64,000 nt of DNA from Lewinellaceae bacterium. GTDB lineage: Bacteria; Bacteroidota; Bacteroidia; Chitinophagales; Saprospiraceae. The translations under genes were made by a program, and so were the position numbers. Positions 8,805-16,875 of this stretch are shown piece after piece; the stretch's first letter is position 1; each line of letters begins with the position of its first letter. Below the pieces are notes generated by a model that was not told the DNA's origin, did not search any database, and worked only from the letters and a program-made list of their open reading frames with translations. The stretch lies in NCBI GenBank assembly GCA_020636315.1, contig JACJYA010000007.1, positions 248,001 through 312,000 of the forward strand. The letters are read 5' to 3'.

Positions 8805-9986
8805 TTAACCTTGTCTATAGTCAAACCTCCCAAAAGGGCTCTCAATGTGCAGATTTTTTCCTTTTCCCGCCTCTACCCTGCCGACTATCCGGGCATCGAT
8901 ATTGAAAGCCCCGGCTATGTCGATAACTTTCCCGGCGTTTTTTCCCGAAAGGTAAACCTCCAGGCGATGCCCCATGTTGAACACCTGGTACATTTCTCTC
9001 CAGCCCGTACCTGATTCTTCCTGGATCAGGCGGAAGAGAGGAGGGATTGGGAACAGGTTATCCTTAATAATGTGCTTGTCTTCCACGAAATTCAGGGCCT
9101 TGGTTTGGCCTCCGCCGGTGTTGTGGATCAGGCCGTGTATCTGTCCTCTCAATTCTTCTGTCAATTGCTTGAGTACCGGCAGATAAGTGCGGGTTGGCGA
9201 AAGCACCAGCTGGCCAACAGCAAGCTTTTCTCCATCCACCTCTATTGTATCCGTTAGTTTTTTGCTGCCTGCATAAACTACTTCTTCCGGAATGTGAGGG
9301 TCATAACTTTCGGGATATTTGCCTGCATATCCGTGGTCAAATACATCATGGCGGGCGGAAGTCAGTCCATTGCTGCCCATGCCCCCGTTGTAGCGGTCCT
9401 CGTATGCAGCTTTCCCGTAGGAAGCCAGGCCTACGATCACATCTCCCTCCTGAATGTTATTGACGATCAGGTCGGCGCGTTTCATTCGCGCAAATGCAGT
9501 ATATCCTACGTCAATTGTCCGGACAATATCTCCAACATCGGCGGTTTCTCCCCCGGCCAGGTGAATATTGATCCCGAATCCGGCCATTTCTTCAACAAAC
9601 CGGACGGCAAAATTTATGATTGTGCTGATCACCTCACCAGGGATCAGGTTTTTATTTCGCCCGATGGTGGAAGATAACAAAATATTATCGGTACAACCGA
9701 CGCAGGCCATATCATCCAGGTTCATCACAATGGCATCCTGAGCGATCCCTTCCCAGACGGAGAGGTCTCCGGTTTCTTTCCAGTACAGATAGGCCAGGCT
9801 TCCTTTTGTACCCGCAGTATCGGCATGCATCAGGTTGCAATATGCGGGGTCTCCGGCGGCCACATCCGGCAACACCTTGCAAAAAGCACTGGGGTATAAG
9901 CCTTTGTCGAGGTTTTTTATCGCCGCATGCACTTCTTCTTTAGCAGCGGATACTCCCCGCAGGCCGTATTTGGATTGATCAGGCAT
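8805..9986 (-). CDS. purM: Phosphoribosylformylglycinamidine cyclo-ligase (AIR synthetase)
   Basis: PurM closes the imidazole ring of purines, turning formylglycinamidine ribonucleotide into aminoimidazole ribonucleotide with ATP. The 393-residue protein shows the family's N-terminal region (KYGLRGVSAAKEEVHAAI), the substrate/ATP segments HADTAGTKGSLAYLYW and DDMACVGCTDNILLSSTIGR, and the Gly-rich AGGETADVGDIV. It is longer than E. coli PurM (about 345 residues), in line with the longer form seen in Bacteroidota. Upstream in-frame ATGs exist at 10019 and 10040, but ATG 9986 is chosen because the protein's conserved start fits and a promoter-like TACCTTTG sits at 10007-10014, between them. Confidence 0.92.
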   Translation of the reverse strand: MPDQSKYGLRGVSAAKEEVHAAIKNLDKGLYPSAFCKVLPDVAAGDPAYCNLMHADTAGTKGSLAYLYWKETGDLSVWEGIAQDAIVMNLDDMACVGCTDNILLSSTIGRNKNLIPGEVISTIINFAVRFVEEMAGFGINIHLAGGETADVGDIVRTIDVGYTAFARMKRADLIVNNIQEGDVIVGLASYGKAAYEDRYNGGMGSNGLTSARHDVFDHGYAGKYPESYDPHIPEEVVYAGSKKLTDTIEVDGEKLAVGQLVLSPTRTYLPVLKQLTEELRGQIHGLIHNTGGGQTKALNFVEDKHIIKDNLFPIPPLFRLIQEESGTGWREMYQVFNMGHRLEVYLSGKNAGKVIDIAGAFNIDARIVGRVEAGKGKNLHIESPFGRFDYRQG

Positions 9987-10006
9987 AAGTCCTCTCGGTT
10001 TAGCCG

Positions 10007-10014
10007 CAAAGGTA
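10007..10014 (-). promoter_or_regulatory. Putative -7 promoter element for purM
   Basis: Read on the minus strand this is TACCTTTG, an exact match to the Bacteroidota -7 consensus TAnnTTTG, 20 bases upstream of the chosen purM ATG. No convincing TTTG partner is seen at the expected spacing, so the call is tentative. It supports 9986 as the purM start. Confidence 0.4.
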
Positions 10015-10362
10015 GGCATAATTTCAGTAAAGGCATTCACAAAACAAAGCGGGCCTTTTTATTGAAAGAGTAGAAACAATATTGCCATTGAGGCAAAAAA
10101 AATATCAAAAAAAGGGGCTGAAACGAAAAAGTTTTCCACAAAAGGAGCAGAAAAGTGCATTTTTAACAAATTTCATTAGGTGCAATTGCGGGGCAATTCT
10201 ATATTTGCAGAAACGGCAATATTTAGAGAGTGCAAAGCAATCCCATGCGCACAAGGCTTTTCAACCCAAAAACGATAGAAAAATGCGGGCGGAGAGACAA
10301 GTTCTCCGGCAGGGTTGGATTGCCATATTTGTAACGCGATTGTTTAACCAAATCATGAGAAA
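10015..10362. other. Gene-free stretch between divergent purM and M23 peptidase genes
   Basis: This AT-rich intergenic stretch of about 350 bases holds no convincing coding region. A 104-codon open frame on the plus strand (10082-10396) has no homology signs and overlaps the peptidase start. A TATATTTG at 10200-10207 matches the -7 consensus and could serve the peptidase gene, which would give a long leader. A second near-match, CATATTTG, lies near 10323-10330, closer to the start codon. Confidence 0.4.
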
Positions 10363-11715
10363 GTGGATTTGCCAGAATCGTTTACCCAAATTCTGAAACA
10401 GAAACGGAAATTACTTAAGATCGGATTATCAACTTTGTCGGCGCTATTGATTGGAGGAACCCTCTTTTACTTCAGCGCAGATATTAAAAAAAGCCTTCAG
10501 GCTTCTCTTGTTGCTTCCGAAAAGCCCCTTGAACTGGGCTCCTTTCCGGTTACCGTTCCGACCCTCAAATACGGCTTCGCCATAGATACTTTCCAGGTCC
10601 TGGAAAAAACTATTGAACCCGGGCAATTTCTAGCTGACATTCTGCTCGCCCAACAACTGGATTACCCGTCAATTGATAAGATCGTAGCCAATTCAGCAGG
10701 CGTATTTGACGTCAGGCGCCTTCGCGTTGGCAAACCTTATACCATCCTGACGAAAGACAGTACACAGCAGGCAGAGTATCTCATTTATGAGCCCAACGTC
10801 TATGAATACGTCGTCTTCGAATTAAAAGAAGACAAGAAGGTTACCCGCCATGAGCGGGAGATAACCACTGAGGTCCGGTCTGCTGCCGGCACGCTGGAAA
10901 CTTCCCTCTGGAATGCCATTGTAGGGCAAGGGCTTAGCTACGACCTGGCCGCCAAGATGGAAGATGCTCTTCAGTGGTCAATAGATTTTCACCATCTGCA
11001 GAAAGATGATGAATTCAAGCTGGTTTACGACCAGGAATTTATCGAAGGGAAAGAAGTGGGCATCGGGCAGGTACACGCGGCTTATTACAAAACGGGTGAA
11101 AATGAATACCACGCTATCTTTTACGACAATGGAAAAACCGACGGTTACTACGACCTCGAAGGGCGCCCAATGAAACGGGGTTTTCTGAAATCTCCCGTTA
11201 AATACTCCCGGATCTCTTCCTACTACAACCTGAACCGGTTTCATCCTATCCTGAAACGCAGAAGGCCGCATTACGGAACTGACTACGCAGCTCCCTACGG
11301 TACGCCTATCTATGCAGTTGGCGACGGCGTTGTCATTAAGGCTTCTTATACCAAGGGTAACGGGAACTTCGTCAAGATCAAACACGACGACACCTATCAA
11401 ACACAATATCTGCACATGCAGAAGTTCGCCAAAGGAATATCGTCCGGCGTTCATGTTAAGCAAGGGCAGGTCATCGGCTATGTTGGTTCAACCGGACTGG
11501 CTACCGGCCCTCACGTTTGTTTCCGCTTCTGGAAGAACGGGAAGCAGGTAAACCACCTCAACCTGAAATTCCCTCCGGCCAAACCGCTTCCGGACGAAGA
11601 CATGCCCCGGTTTACCGAATTGCGGGACAAATACATGGCCCTGCTGGAAAAGGCGCACCCGGTAAAAGTGGAGGATAATGACGCTTCGCTGGCTGCCGAA
11701 AACGGCAACCCCTGA
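10363..11715 (+). CDS. M23-family peptidoglycan endopeptidase, membrane-anchored
   Basis: This 450-residue cell-wall hydrolase has one N-terminal membrane segment (LSTLSALLIGGTLFYF, about residues 22-38) that anchors it facing the periplasm. A long region without recognised motifs follows, then the LytM/M23 zinc domain from about 300. Zinc and catalytic residues visible are H303 and D307 (HYGTD), H351 (YLHMQ) and H384. The expected second histidine of the HxH motif is a cysteine: H-V-C at 384-386 (GPHVCFRFWKNG). Cysteine could still hold zinc. The GTG at 10363 is chosen because an in-frame stop lies just upstream and no ATG fits before the membrane segment. It is probably involved in cell-wall remodelling during growth. 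Confidence 0.87.
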   Translation: MDLPESFTQILKQKRKLLKIGLSTLSALLIGGTLFYFSADIKKSLQASLVASEKPLELGSFPVTVPTLKYGFAIDTFQVLEKTIEPGQFLADILLAQQLDYPSIDKIVANSAGVFDVRRLRVGKPYTILTKDSTQQAEYLIYEPNVYEYVVFELKEDKKVTRHEREITTEVRSAAGTLETSLWNAIVGQGLSYDLAAKMEDALQWSIDFHHLQKDDEFKLVYDQEFIEGKEVGIGQVHAAYYKTGENEYHAIFYDNGKTDGYYDLEGRPMKRGFLKSPVKYSRISSYYNLNRFHPILKRRRPHYGTDYAAPYGTPIYAVGDGVVIKASYTKGNGNFVKIKHDDTYQTQYLHMQKFAKGISSGVHVKQGQVIGYVGSTGLATGPHVCFRFWKNGKQVNHLNLKFPPAKPLPDEDMPRFTELRDKYMALLEKAHPVKVEDNDASLAAENGNP

Positions 11716-11741
11716 CCCATTTTGTTGTACTGATAAAACAA

Positions 11742-11788
11742 AACGAGAAACCCCTCAGTGGATCGATTCCGCTGAGGGGTTTCTCGTT
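11742..11788. terminator. Intrinsic terminator hairpin between convergent genes
   Basis: A perfect 17-bp stem (AACGAGAAACCCCTCAG at 11742-11758 with its complement at 11772-11788) encloses a 13-base loop. Read on the minus strand it is followed by a T-rich run, so it best terminates the yqgE transcript. Lying between the convergent M23 and yqgE genes, it may also slow the plus-strand transcript. Confidence 0.8.
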
Positions 11789-11810
11789 GGCAATGCCCGG
11801 AAAAAGATTA

Positions 11811-12368
11811 TTAATTCCAGTTGGAGGCTTCCGGCATCTGTGCGATAATGGTATAGGTATCTCCCTTGTTGTACATTACCTGGTTCCAAAGCTTTTTAGG
11901 CTCTGACTTAAACAGGTAATTGGGGTCCATATCCGCCAAAACCCAGGAGCCATAGACCATTTCGTCCTTAAGCTGCCCTTCCGACCATCCGGAGTATCCT
12001 ACGAAGAACCTGATGTTTCGGGGCAGGATGAGGTCCGATGAGATTAAAAATTTTAATTTTTCAAAATCTCCACCCCAATAAACCCCATCAGCTACTTTGA
12101 TACTGTCTTCGACCAGGCCCCCTACATTGTGGATGTAATGGATGGTGTCGGTCTGCACCGGCCCACCGAAAAAAACCTCTGAATCGAATTCCGGAAACCC
12201 ATCAATAAGCTCGTCGATGCGCATATTCAGCGGTTTGTTCATAATGAAGCCCACACTGCCTTCTTCACTATGTTCACACAATAAAACCGCAGAGCGTTTA
12301 AAATTGGGGTCGAGCATAAAAGGCTCGGCCAGGAGTACTTTCCCGCTGGCAACCTCTTGTCTTACCAT
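11811..12368 (-). CDS. yqgE: YqgE/AlgH family protein (UPF0301)
   Basis: This 185-residue cytoplasmic protein belongs to the widespread YqgE/AlgH family. It shows the family's opening GKVLLAEPFMLDPNFKRSAV, then GSVGFIMNKPLN, FFGGPVQTD and the closing FVGYSGWSEGQLKDEM. The fold is known from structures but the biochemical role is not settled; AlgH was linked to alginate regulation in Pseudomonas. The gene is preceded by a 246-base gap that contains a dispersed inverted repeat, and is followed by a strong terminator. Confidence 0.9.
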   Translation of the reverse strand: MVRQEVASGKVLLAEPFMLDPNFKRSAVLLCEHSEEGSVGFIMNKPLNMRIDELIDGFPEFDSEVFFGGPVQTDTIHYIHNVGGLVEDSIKVADGVYWGGDFEKLKFLISSDLILPRNIRFFVGYSGWSEGQLKDEMVYGSWVLADMDPNYLFKSEPKKLWNQVMYNKGDTYTIIAQMPEASNWN

Positions 12369-12561
12369 GAATGAGTGCTTTCGTAATTAATATGTTCTTT
12401 ATTTAAACCCTACGGGCACCCTTTATAGTTCAAAAAAATCTCAATGCATGCTGGGTTTCCTTGCCGGATAGGGCCGCATTCCGTTCAGAAATGCTCCAAT
12501 ATCAAGTCTTTCTATAAAAAAAACAACTCTGCTCCCGGCACATCTGACGCCTGCTTTGCTT

Positions 12562-12615
12562 AGAGTGTGTTCAAATTTCATACTTCGGGCTGAAAACGAA
12601 ATTTGAACACACTCT
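12562..12615. repeat. Dispersed inverted repeat, copy 1 (54 bp, perfect arms)
   Basis: The arms AGAGTGTGTTCAAATTTC (12562-12579) and its exact complement (12598-12615) enclose an 18-base spacer. The last base overlaps the fabD stop codon (12615-12617). The arms are near-identical to those at 14213-14399 and 36497-36539 and to a half copy at 45793-45807. It could fold into a hairpin at the fabD transcript's 3' end, but there is no T-run. Confidence 0.85.
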
Positions 12616-13493
12616 TAAAGAGCGCTTGTTGGGAATTTGCGGTCAATCTTTTTCACCAATCCCTGCAGCGTCTTTCCGTTACCGCCAACTTCGATAAACT
12701 CTGCAACTCCATCACTGATCATTTTCTCCATCGTTTGGGTCCAACGTACAGGAGCAGTCAGCTGTGCGATAAGGTTAGCCTGTATTTCCTCCGGGTTGGT
12801 GTGGGGCTGGGCATCTACATTTTGATAAACAGGACAGGACGGAGGGAAAAACCGGGCTTTCTCAATGGCAGCCTGGAGTTCCTCCTTTGCCGGCTGCATG
12901 AGCGGAGAATGGAATGCGCCGCCGACCTGGAGGACAACGGCCCGCCTTGCGCCGGCCTCCTGAAGTTTTTCAACAGCCTTTTCCACCCCGGCAACAGTAC
13001 CGGAAACAACCAGCTGCCCGGGGCTGTTGTAATTAGCCGGCACGACGAGCGCTTCTATCTCACTGCACACTTTTTCTACAACTTCATCCTCCAGCCCCAA
13101 AATGGCTGCCATGGTACTTTCTACAGCTTCGCAGGCTTTCTGCATGGCCAGCGCCCGGTTGTAAACCAGCTGAAGGCCTTCTTCAAAGGAGAGGGCGCCG
13201 GCAGCCACCAAAGCGGAGAATTCTCCCAGAGAATGCCCTGCTACCGCATCCGGCCTGAACGCATCCCCGGCGATTCTGGCCTTGGCAATAGAATGCAGGA
13301 AAATGGCCGGTTGCGTAATCCTCGTTTGTTTAAGATCCTCGGCATTTCCCTTAAACATTACATCTGTAATGCGGAAACCGAGGAGGTCATTAGCCAATTC
13401 CATTACATCTCGGGCAATATCCGAGCTGTCGTAAAGGTCTTTTCCCATACCTTCGAACTGGGCCCCTTGTCCGGGGAATATATAGGCTTTCAT
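12615..13493 (-). CDS. fabD: Malonyl-CoA:ACP transacylase
   Basis: FabD moves malonyl groups from coenzyme A to acyl carrier protein, supplying the building block of type II fatty acid synthesis. The 292-residue protein begins MKAYIFPGQGAQFEGMG, has the nucleophile serine at S88 in GHSLGEFSAL, the downstream arginine/histidine regions, and VGGAFHSPLM with the catalytic histidine. Length and motifs are normal. It is followed at once by a dispersed inverted repeat and preceded by folE on the same strand with a 32-base gap, so folE-fabD may be cotranscribed. Confidence 0.95.
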   Translation of the reverse strand: MKAYIFPGQGAQFEGMGKDLYDSSDIARDVMELANDLLGFRITDVMFKGNAEDLKQTRITQPAIFLHSIAKARIAGDAFRPDAVAGHSLGEFSALVAAGALSFEEGLQLVYNRALAMQKACEAVESTMAAILGLEDEVVEKVCSEIEALVVPANYNSPGQLVVSGTVAGVEKAVEKLQEAGARRAVVLQVGGAFHSPLMQPAKEELQAAIEKARFFPPSCPVYQNVDAQPHTNPEEIQANLIAQLTAPVRWTQTMEKMISDGVAEFIEVGGNGKTLQGLVKKIDRKFPTSAL

Positions 13494-13525
13494 AGTTTAA
13501 AGTTTGATTTTTCGAAAGAAGCCGG

Positions 13526-14122
13526 TCAGATCAATTTAGAACCGATGAGATTAAGAAATTCATTCCGGGTTTCTACTCTCTGGAATTCTCCTGTAAACGC
13601 CGAAGTTGTCGTGATCGAATTTTGTTTCTGCACTCCTCTCATCATCATACACATGTGCCGGGCCTCGATTACGATCGCCACTCCCAGAGGGTTGAGCGTA
13701 TCCTGAATACAATGAAGGATCTGGTCGGTCAGCCGTTCCTGAACCTGCAACCGGCGGGCGAAAACATCGATAACACGAGGGATTTTGCTTAGGCCCACGA
13801 TGTATCCGTTTGGGATATAGGCGACATGAGCCTTGCCGAAGAACGGAAGGATATGATGTTCGCAAAGAGAATACAGCTCAATGTCCTTGACCAGGACCAT
13901 TTCACTGTAGTCTTCCCGAAACATTGCCGACTGAAGAATGGCCTCTGCGTCCTGTTCGTATCCCTGGGTCAGGAATTTCATGGCTTTGGCGGCCCGTTCC
14001 GGTGTTTTGGACAACCCCTCCCGGGAAGGGTCCTCCCCGATACCCCGCAAGACAGAAGCAAAATTCTCGATCAGGCTCTCCGGGGCCTCCACTTCAAAAT
14101 TTTCAGGCTTGATGGTTGACAT
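13526..14122 (-). CDS. folE: GTP cyclohydrolase I
   Basis: FolE converts GTP to 7,8-dihydroneopterin triphosphate, the entry to folate and, through QueD, to queuosine. The 198-residue protein shows LSKTPERAAKAMKFLTQG, the zinc motif CEHHILPFFGKAHVAYIP, the substrate region VGLSKIPRVIDVFARRLQVQ with its catalytic residues, and the second zinc cysteine in EARHMCMMMRG. It is a type I (FolE1) enzyme of normal length. QueD, which uses its product, is the next gene upstream on the same strand, separated by a 187-base inverted-repeat element. Confidence 0.95.
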   Translation of the reverse strand: MSTIKPENFEVEAPESLIENFASVLRGIGEDPSREGLSKTPERAAKAMKFLTQGYEQDAEAILQSAMFREDYSEMVLVKDIELYSLCEHHILPFFGKAHVAYIPNGYIVGLSKIPRVIDVFARRLQVQERLTDQILHCIQDTLNPLGVAIVIEARHMCMMMRGVQKQNSITTTSAFTGEFQRVETRNEFLNLIGSKLI

Positions 14123-14212
14123 GGGCTTTTTTCTTTTTTAGTGAATACTTCCCTTATAACAGCCGGCGGCCAATGTGGTTGTCCGGAAAAGGCCATTCGG
14201 CCCGGCAGGCTT

Positions 14213-14399
14213 AGAGTTTGTTCAAAATTCAATCAATGGCCTGCGAACGGCAAATTTTGTTCCATCCGGCCCCGACACCTCGTGTACGGGGTAAACTGTT
14301 AAATTTTTCGCCGGATTGCCCGCATCCGGCTGCAAAATTTGCCTTGGCTGGAATAAAATTTTCTCGCTCTCGGCTCATCATCGAAATTTGAACAAACTC
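14213..14399. repeat. Dispersed inverted repeat, copy 2 (187 bp, MITE-like)
   Basis: The ends are GAGTTTGTTCAAAATTC (14214-14230) and its near-complement GAAATTTGAACAAACTC (14383-14399), with one mismatch. Inside are further dyads: GGCAAATTTTG at 14249-14259 pairs exactly with 14333-14343, and GCCGGAT at 14310-14316 pairs with 14324-14330. The right end touches the queD stop codon. The size, terminal repeats and lack of coding capacity fit a small non-autonomous element. The copies at 12562 and 36497 share only the ends. Confidence 0.75.
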
Positions 14400-14810
14400 C
14401 TAATCCCCGAAGTATTCTGCGTAAATATTTTCCGTTTCACAAAGCTTGATGCGGTGCAATTGCCCCTGCTCCAACAGAGGTTCAAGTTGCCGCCAGAAGA
14501 GGATGGCCAGATTTTCCGTTGTGGGCTGCATACCCTCCGGGATAAAATCCACGTCCAGGTTGAGGTTGCTGTGATCAACCTTGTCGATGATAGCCTGCCT
14601 GATGACTCTGCTCAGCTTTTTCACATCAATAATGAAGCCGGTTACCGGATCAGGAGTGCCTTTCACCGTCACAAAAAGATCGTAATTATGCCCGTGCCAG
14701 TTCTTGTTGGCGCACTTGCCGAAAGCCTGCAGGTTTTCTTCGTCACTCCATTCACTGACCCACAGCTTATGGGCGGCGTTAAACCGTTCCCTTCTCGTTA
14801 AATATACCAT
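14400..14810 (-). CDS. queD: 6-carboxy-5,6,7,8-tetrahydropterin synthase (QueD/PTPS family)
   Basis: QueD turns dihydroneopterin triphosphate, the product of FolE, into carboxytetrahydropterin on the way to queuosine, a modified base in tRNA anticodons. The 136-residue protein begins YLTRRERFNAAHKLW with the first zinc histidine and has CANKNWHGHNYDLFV with the catalytic cysteine and the HxH zinc pair. Other family features are HSNLNLD and the closing ENLAILFWRQLEP and CETENIYAEY. It could instead be a PTPS of another subtype, but the C-x5-HGH arrangement fits QueD. It shares strand and pathway with folE. Confidence 0.9.
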   Translation of the reverse strand: MVYLTRRERFNAAHKLWVSEWSDEENLQAFGKCANKNWHGHNYDLFVTVKGTPDPVTGFIIDVKKLSRVIRQAIIDKVDHSNLNLDVDFIPEGMQPTTENLAILFWRQLEPLLEQGQLHRIKLCETENIYAEYFGD

Positions 14811-14831
14811 TGCTTTATGTGATATTCAGCG

Positions 14832-14839
14832 CAAAAGTA
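14832..14839 (-). promoter_or_regulatory. Putative -7 promoter element for queD
   Basis: On the minus strand this reads TACTTTTG, matching TAnnTTTG, 21 bases upstream of the queD start codon. No clear -33 element is seen at the right distance. The spacing to the ATG is the same as for the purM element at 10007. Confidence 0.35.
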
Positions 14840-14932
14840 CAAATTGCTGAAAATAATAGGTAAAACCTCCAAACTCCAGAATGGATTTGGGGTTCAGCCT
14901 TCTGGAGCCTCCAAACGATTAATTGTGCTGGT

Positions 14933-15001
14933 CCGTCTAATTTTTTTACTCAACCGCAAGGACAACCCTATTATTCCAGGACAGGAAAAAAATTTAGACG
15001 G
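14933..15001. promoter_or_regulatory. Imperfect long inverted repeat upstream of LytS-type kinase
   Basis: CCGTCTAA followed by seven T (14933-14947) pairs with seven A and TTTAGACGG (14986-15001), with a one-base slip. The spacer is about 38 bases. A second dyad just upstream pairs CTCCAGAA with TTCTGGAG around 14874-14907, and the segment CCTCCAAAC occurs twice there. The block fills much of the 256-base gap between divergent queD and the kinase at 15067. It could be an operator or a transcript leader structure; no regulator can be assigned. Confidence 0.4.
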
Positions 15002-15066
15002 CACCTGAATAATTACTATTTTAACCCGGGCATTACTTTATGCCTGTGCATTACAGCTTTTTTTAA

Positions 15067-16122
15067 ATGGACACAATAGCCCAAAGAAATCCAACCGGCA
15101 GGGTTTTCGATTTTATGAGCAGGCGGGTGGCCTTCCACACCCTATTCTGGTTGGTATTTTTATTGCTCCTTACACTGATCGAAGGGACGGAACAAGGCTT
15201 CCTCTTCACTCTCAGTAATGAGCTGATCAACATTTTCTTTTACGGGCTGATCGTCTATTTCAACCTGTTCTACCTGATCCCCAATTACCTGACCAAGAAA
15301 CGTTTCCTTACTTACTGCGCCCTGCTGATCCTGGCCACCATTCTCATCACTCCTCTTAAAGTACTGGCCTTTTATTTTAAATTCAGCGGCTACCCCCATG
15401 CCCAGACGGAGCTGCTCAACAACATGAACTGGTATTTTCTGGTCACCTTCTTCATTGCCGGTTCATCGACCATCTACAAGATCATTGCAGACTGGGCCCG
15501 CCACCTCAGGGAAAAACAGGAACTGCAGACCCAGACCATGCAATCGGAACTGCGGTTTCTCAAATCCCAGATCAACCCACATTTTCTTTTCAATACCCTG
15601 AATAACCTTTATGCCCTGACGCTGAAAAAGTCGGACAAAGCCCCCGAGATCGTTATCAAGCTGTCCGAAATGATGCGTTACATGCTGTACGAGTGCAATG
15701 AGAAACAGGTTTTGCTGAGCAAGGAAGTCCATTATATCCGCAACTATCTGGACCTCGAGCGGCTTCGGCAGGGTAAAAACGTTGAGATCAACTTCGAGGT
15801 GGAAGGCGAAATTGCCGACCAGAAAATTGCACCGCTCATGTTTATTCCATTCCTGGAAAACAGCTTCAAACATGGGCTGAGCAATCAGATCTCCACCGGC
15901 TTTGTAAATATTAAACTGTCCGTTCAGGAGAGAAAAGTCCATTTTTTCATCGAGAACAGCAAACCTGACACCCCACCAAAACAAGACAGCCGCCGGAGCG
16001 GAGGCATTGGCCTGGTCAATATCCACCGGCGCCTGAACCTTCTTTATCCGAATCAATACGATCTTGAAATCGAGGATTCTCCAAGATCCTACGCTGTAAA
16101 CCTTAAATTAGATTTGGCATAA
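15067..16122 (+). CDS. LytS/YehU-type sensor histidine kinase
   Basis: This 351-residue membrane kinase has four hydrophobic segments between residues 18 and 145. A short coiled stretch follows, then the His_kinase domain of the LytS family with the phosphoacceptor in LKSQINPHFLFNTLNNLYAL (about residue 178). The C-terminal ATP-binding domain shows IPFLENSFKHGLSN (N box) and RSGGIGLVNIHRRLNLLYP (G box). There is no separate periplasmic sensor, so the signal is probably sensed in the membrane. It sits 19 bases upstream of the LytTR regulator at 16142, its evident partner. Confidence 0.93.
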   Translation: MDTIAQRNPTGRVFDFMSRRVAFHTLFWLVFLLLLTLIEGTEQGFLFTLSNELINIFFYGLIVYFNLFYLIPNYLTKKRFLTYCALLILATILITPLKVLAFYFKFSGYPHAQTELLNNMNWYFLVTFFIAGSSTIYKIIADWARHLREKQELQTQTMQSELRFLKSQINPHFLFNTLNNLYALTLKKSDKAPEIVIKLSEMMRYMLYECNEKQVLLSKEVHYIRNYLDLERLRQGKNVEINFEVEGEIADQKIAPLMFIPFLENSFKHGLSNQISTGFVNIKLSVQERKVHFFIENSKPDTPPKQDSRRSGGIGLVNIHRRLNLLYPNQYDLEIEDSPRSYAVNLKLDLA

Positions 16123-16141
16123 CAACTTTAAACCAAATTTC

Positions 16142-16873
16142 ATGATTAATGTAATCATTGTTGATGACGAGCCCTTAGCTCAGGATGTCCTGGAAACCTA
16201 CATTGAAAAAATACCAGAACTCAACCTTGTCGAAAAATGCAGCAATGCATTGGAAGCCAACGAAGCCCTGAAAAAACACGATGTCGGCCTCATGTTCCTG
16301 GATATACAAATGCCCCAGCTTACAGGAATTGACTTCCTGAAAACGCTCAGCCATCCACCCCTTGTAATATTCACTACTGCCTACCCTAATTACGCCATCG
16401 AAGGGTTTGAGCTCAACGCTCTGGACTACCTCCTTAAGCCAATCTCGCTGGAGCGGTTTATGAAAGCAGTCAATAAGGCTATGGATCAACTGGAACTCCG
16501 CAGCAGAAGTGCTGCAACTCATGAAGGGGAGGAGGAAGAAGAACCCGATTTCATTTTCGTGAAGGCAGACAAGAAGCTGGTAAAGATCAACTATGCCGAC
16601 ATAATCTATATCGAAGGGTTGAAAGACTACGTCATCATTCGAATGGAAAACAGCCGGGTGATCACCCTTCAAACCATGAAGAGCCTGGAAGAGAAACTCC
16701 CGCAAAACATCTTCCGCCGCATCCACCGTTCCTACATTGTAAATGTTGATAAGATCGAGGCGATCGTCGGCAATATGGTGGAAGTAATGGAGAAGAACCA
16801 GGCCAAACACCTTCCGATCGGCAAAAATTATCGGGAAGAACTGCTGGAGATCATCAACAAAAACAGGCTGTAG
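16142..16873 (+). CDS. LytTR-family response regulator
   Basis: This 243-residue regulator has an N-terminal receiver (MINVIIVDDEPLAQDVLETY) with the phosphoacceptor aspartate D54 in MFLDIQMPQ and the conserved Thr/Lys further on (FTTAYPNYAIEGFELNALDY, LLKP). The C-terminal LytTR DNA-binding domain carries IIYIEGLKDYVIIRM and FRRIHRSYIVNVDKIEAI. An acidic linker (HEGEEEEEPD) joins them. It receives phosphate from the kinase encoded just upstream. The next gene begins two bases after its stop, which suggests a three-gene transcript. Confidence 0.94.
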   Translation: MINVIIVDDEPLAQDVLETYIEKIPELNLVEKCSNALEANEALKKHDVGLMFLDIQMPQLTGIDFLKTLSHPPLVIFTTAYPNYAIEGFELNALDYLLKPISLERFMKAVNKAMDQLELRSRSAATHEGEEEEEPDFIFVKADKKLVKINYADIIYIEGLKDYVIIRMENSRVITLQTMKSLEEKLPQNIFRRIHRSYIVNVDKIEAIVGNMVEVMEKNQAKHLPIGKNYREELLEIINKNRL

Positions 16874-16875
16874 TA

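Noticed and set aside
10082..10396. 104-codon open frame ahead of the M23 peptidase
   Set aside because: It is Lys/Gln-rich with no family likeness, overlaps the peptidase start in another frame, and spans probable promoter sequences.
12603..13706. Open frame of 367 codons on the plus strand opposite fabD and folE
   Set aside because: It is the antisense shadow of two clear housekeeping genes and has no motif or signal of its own.
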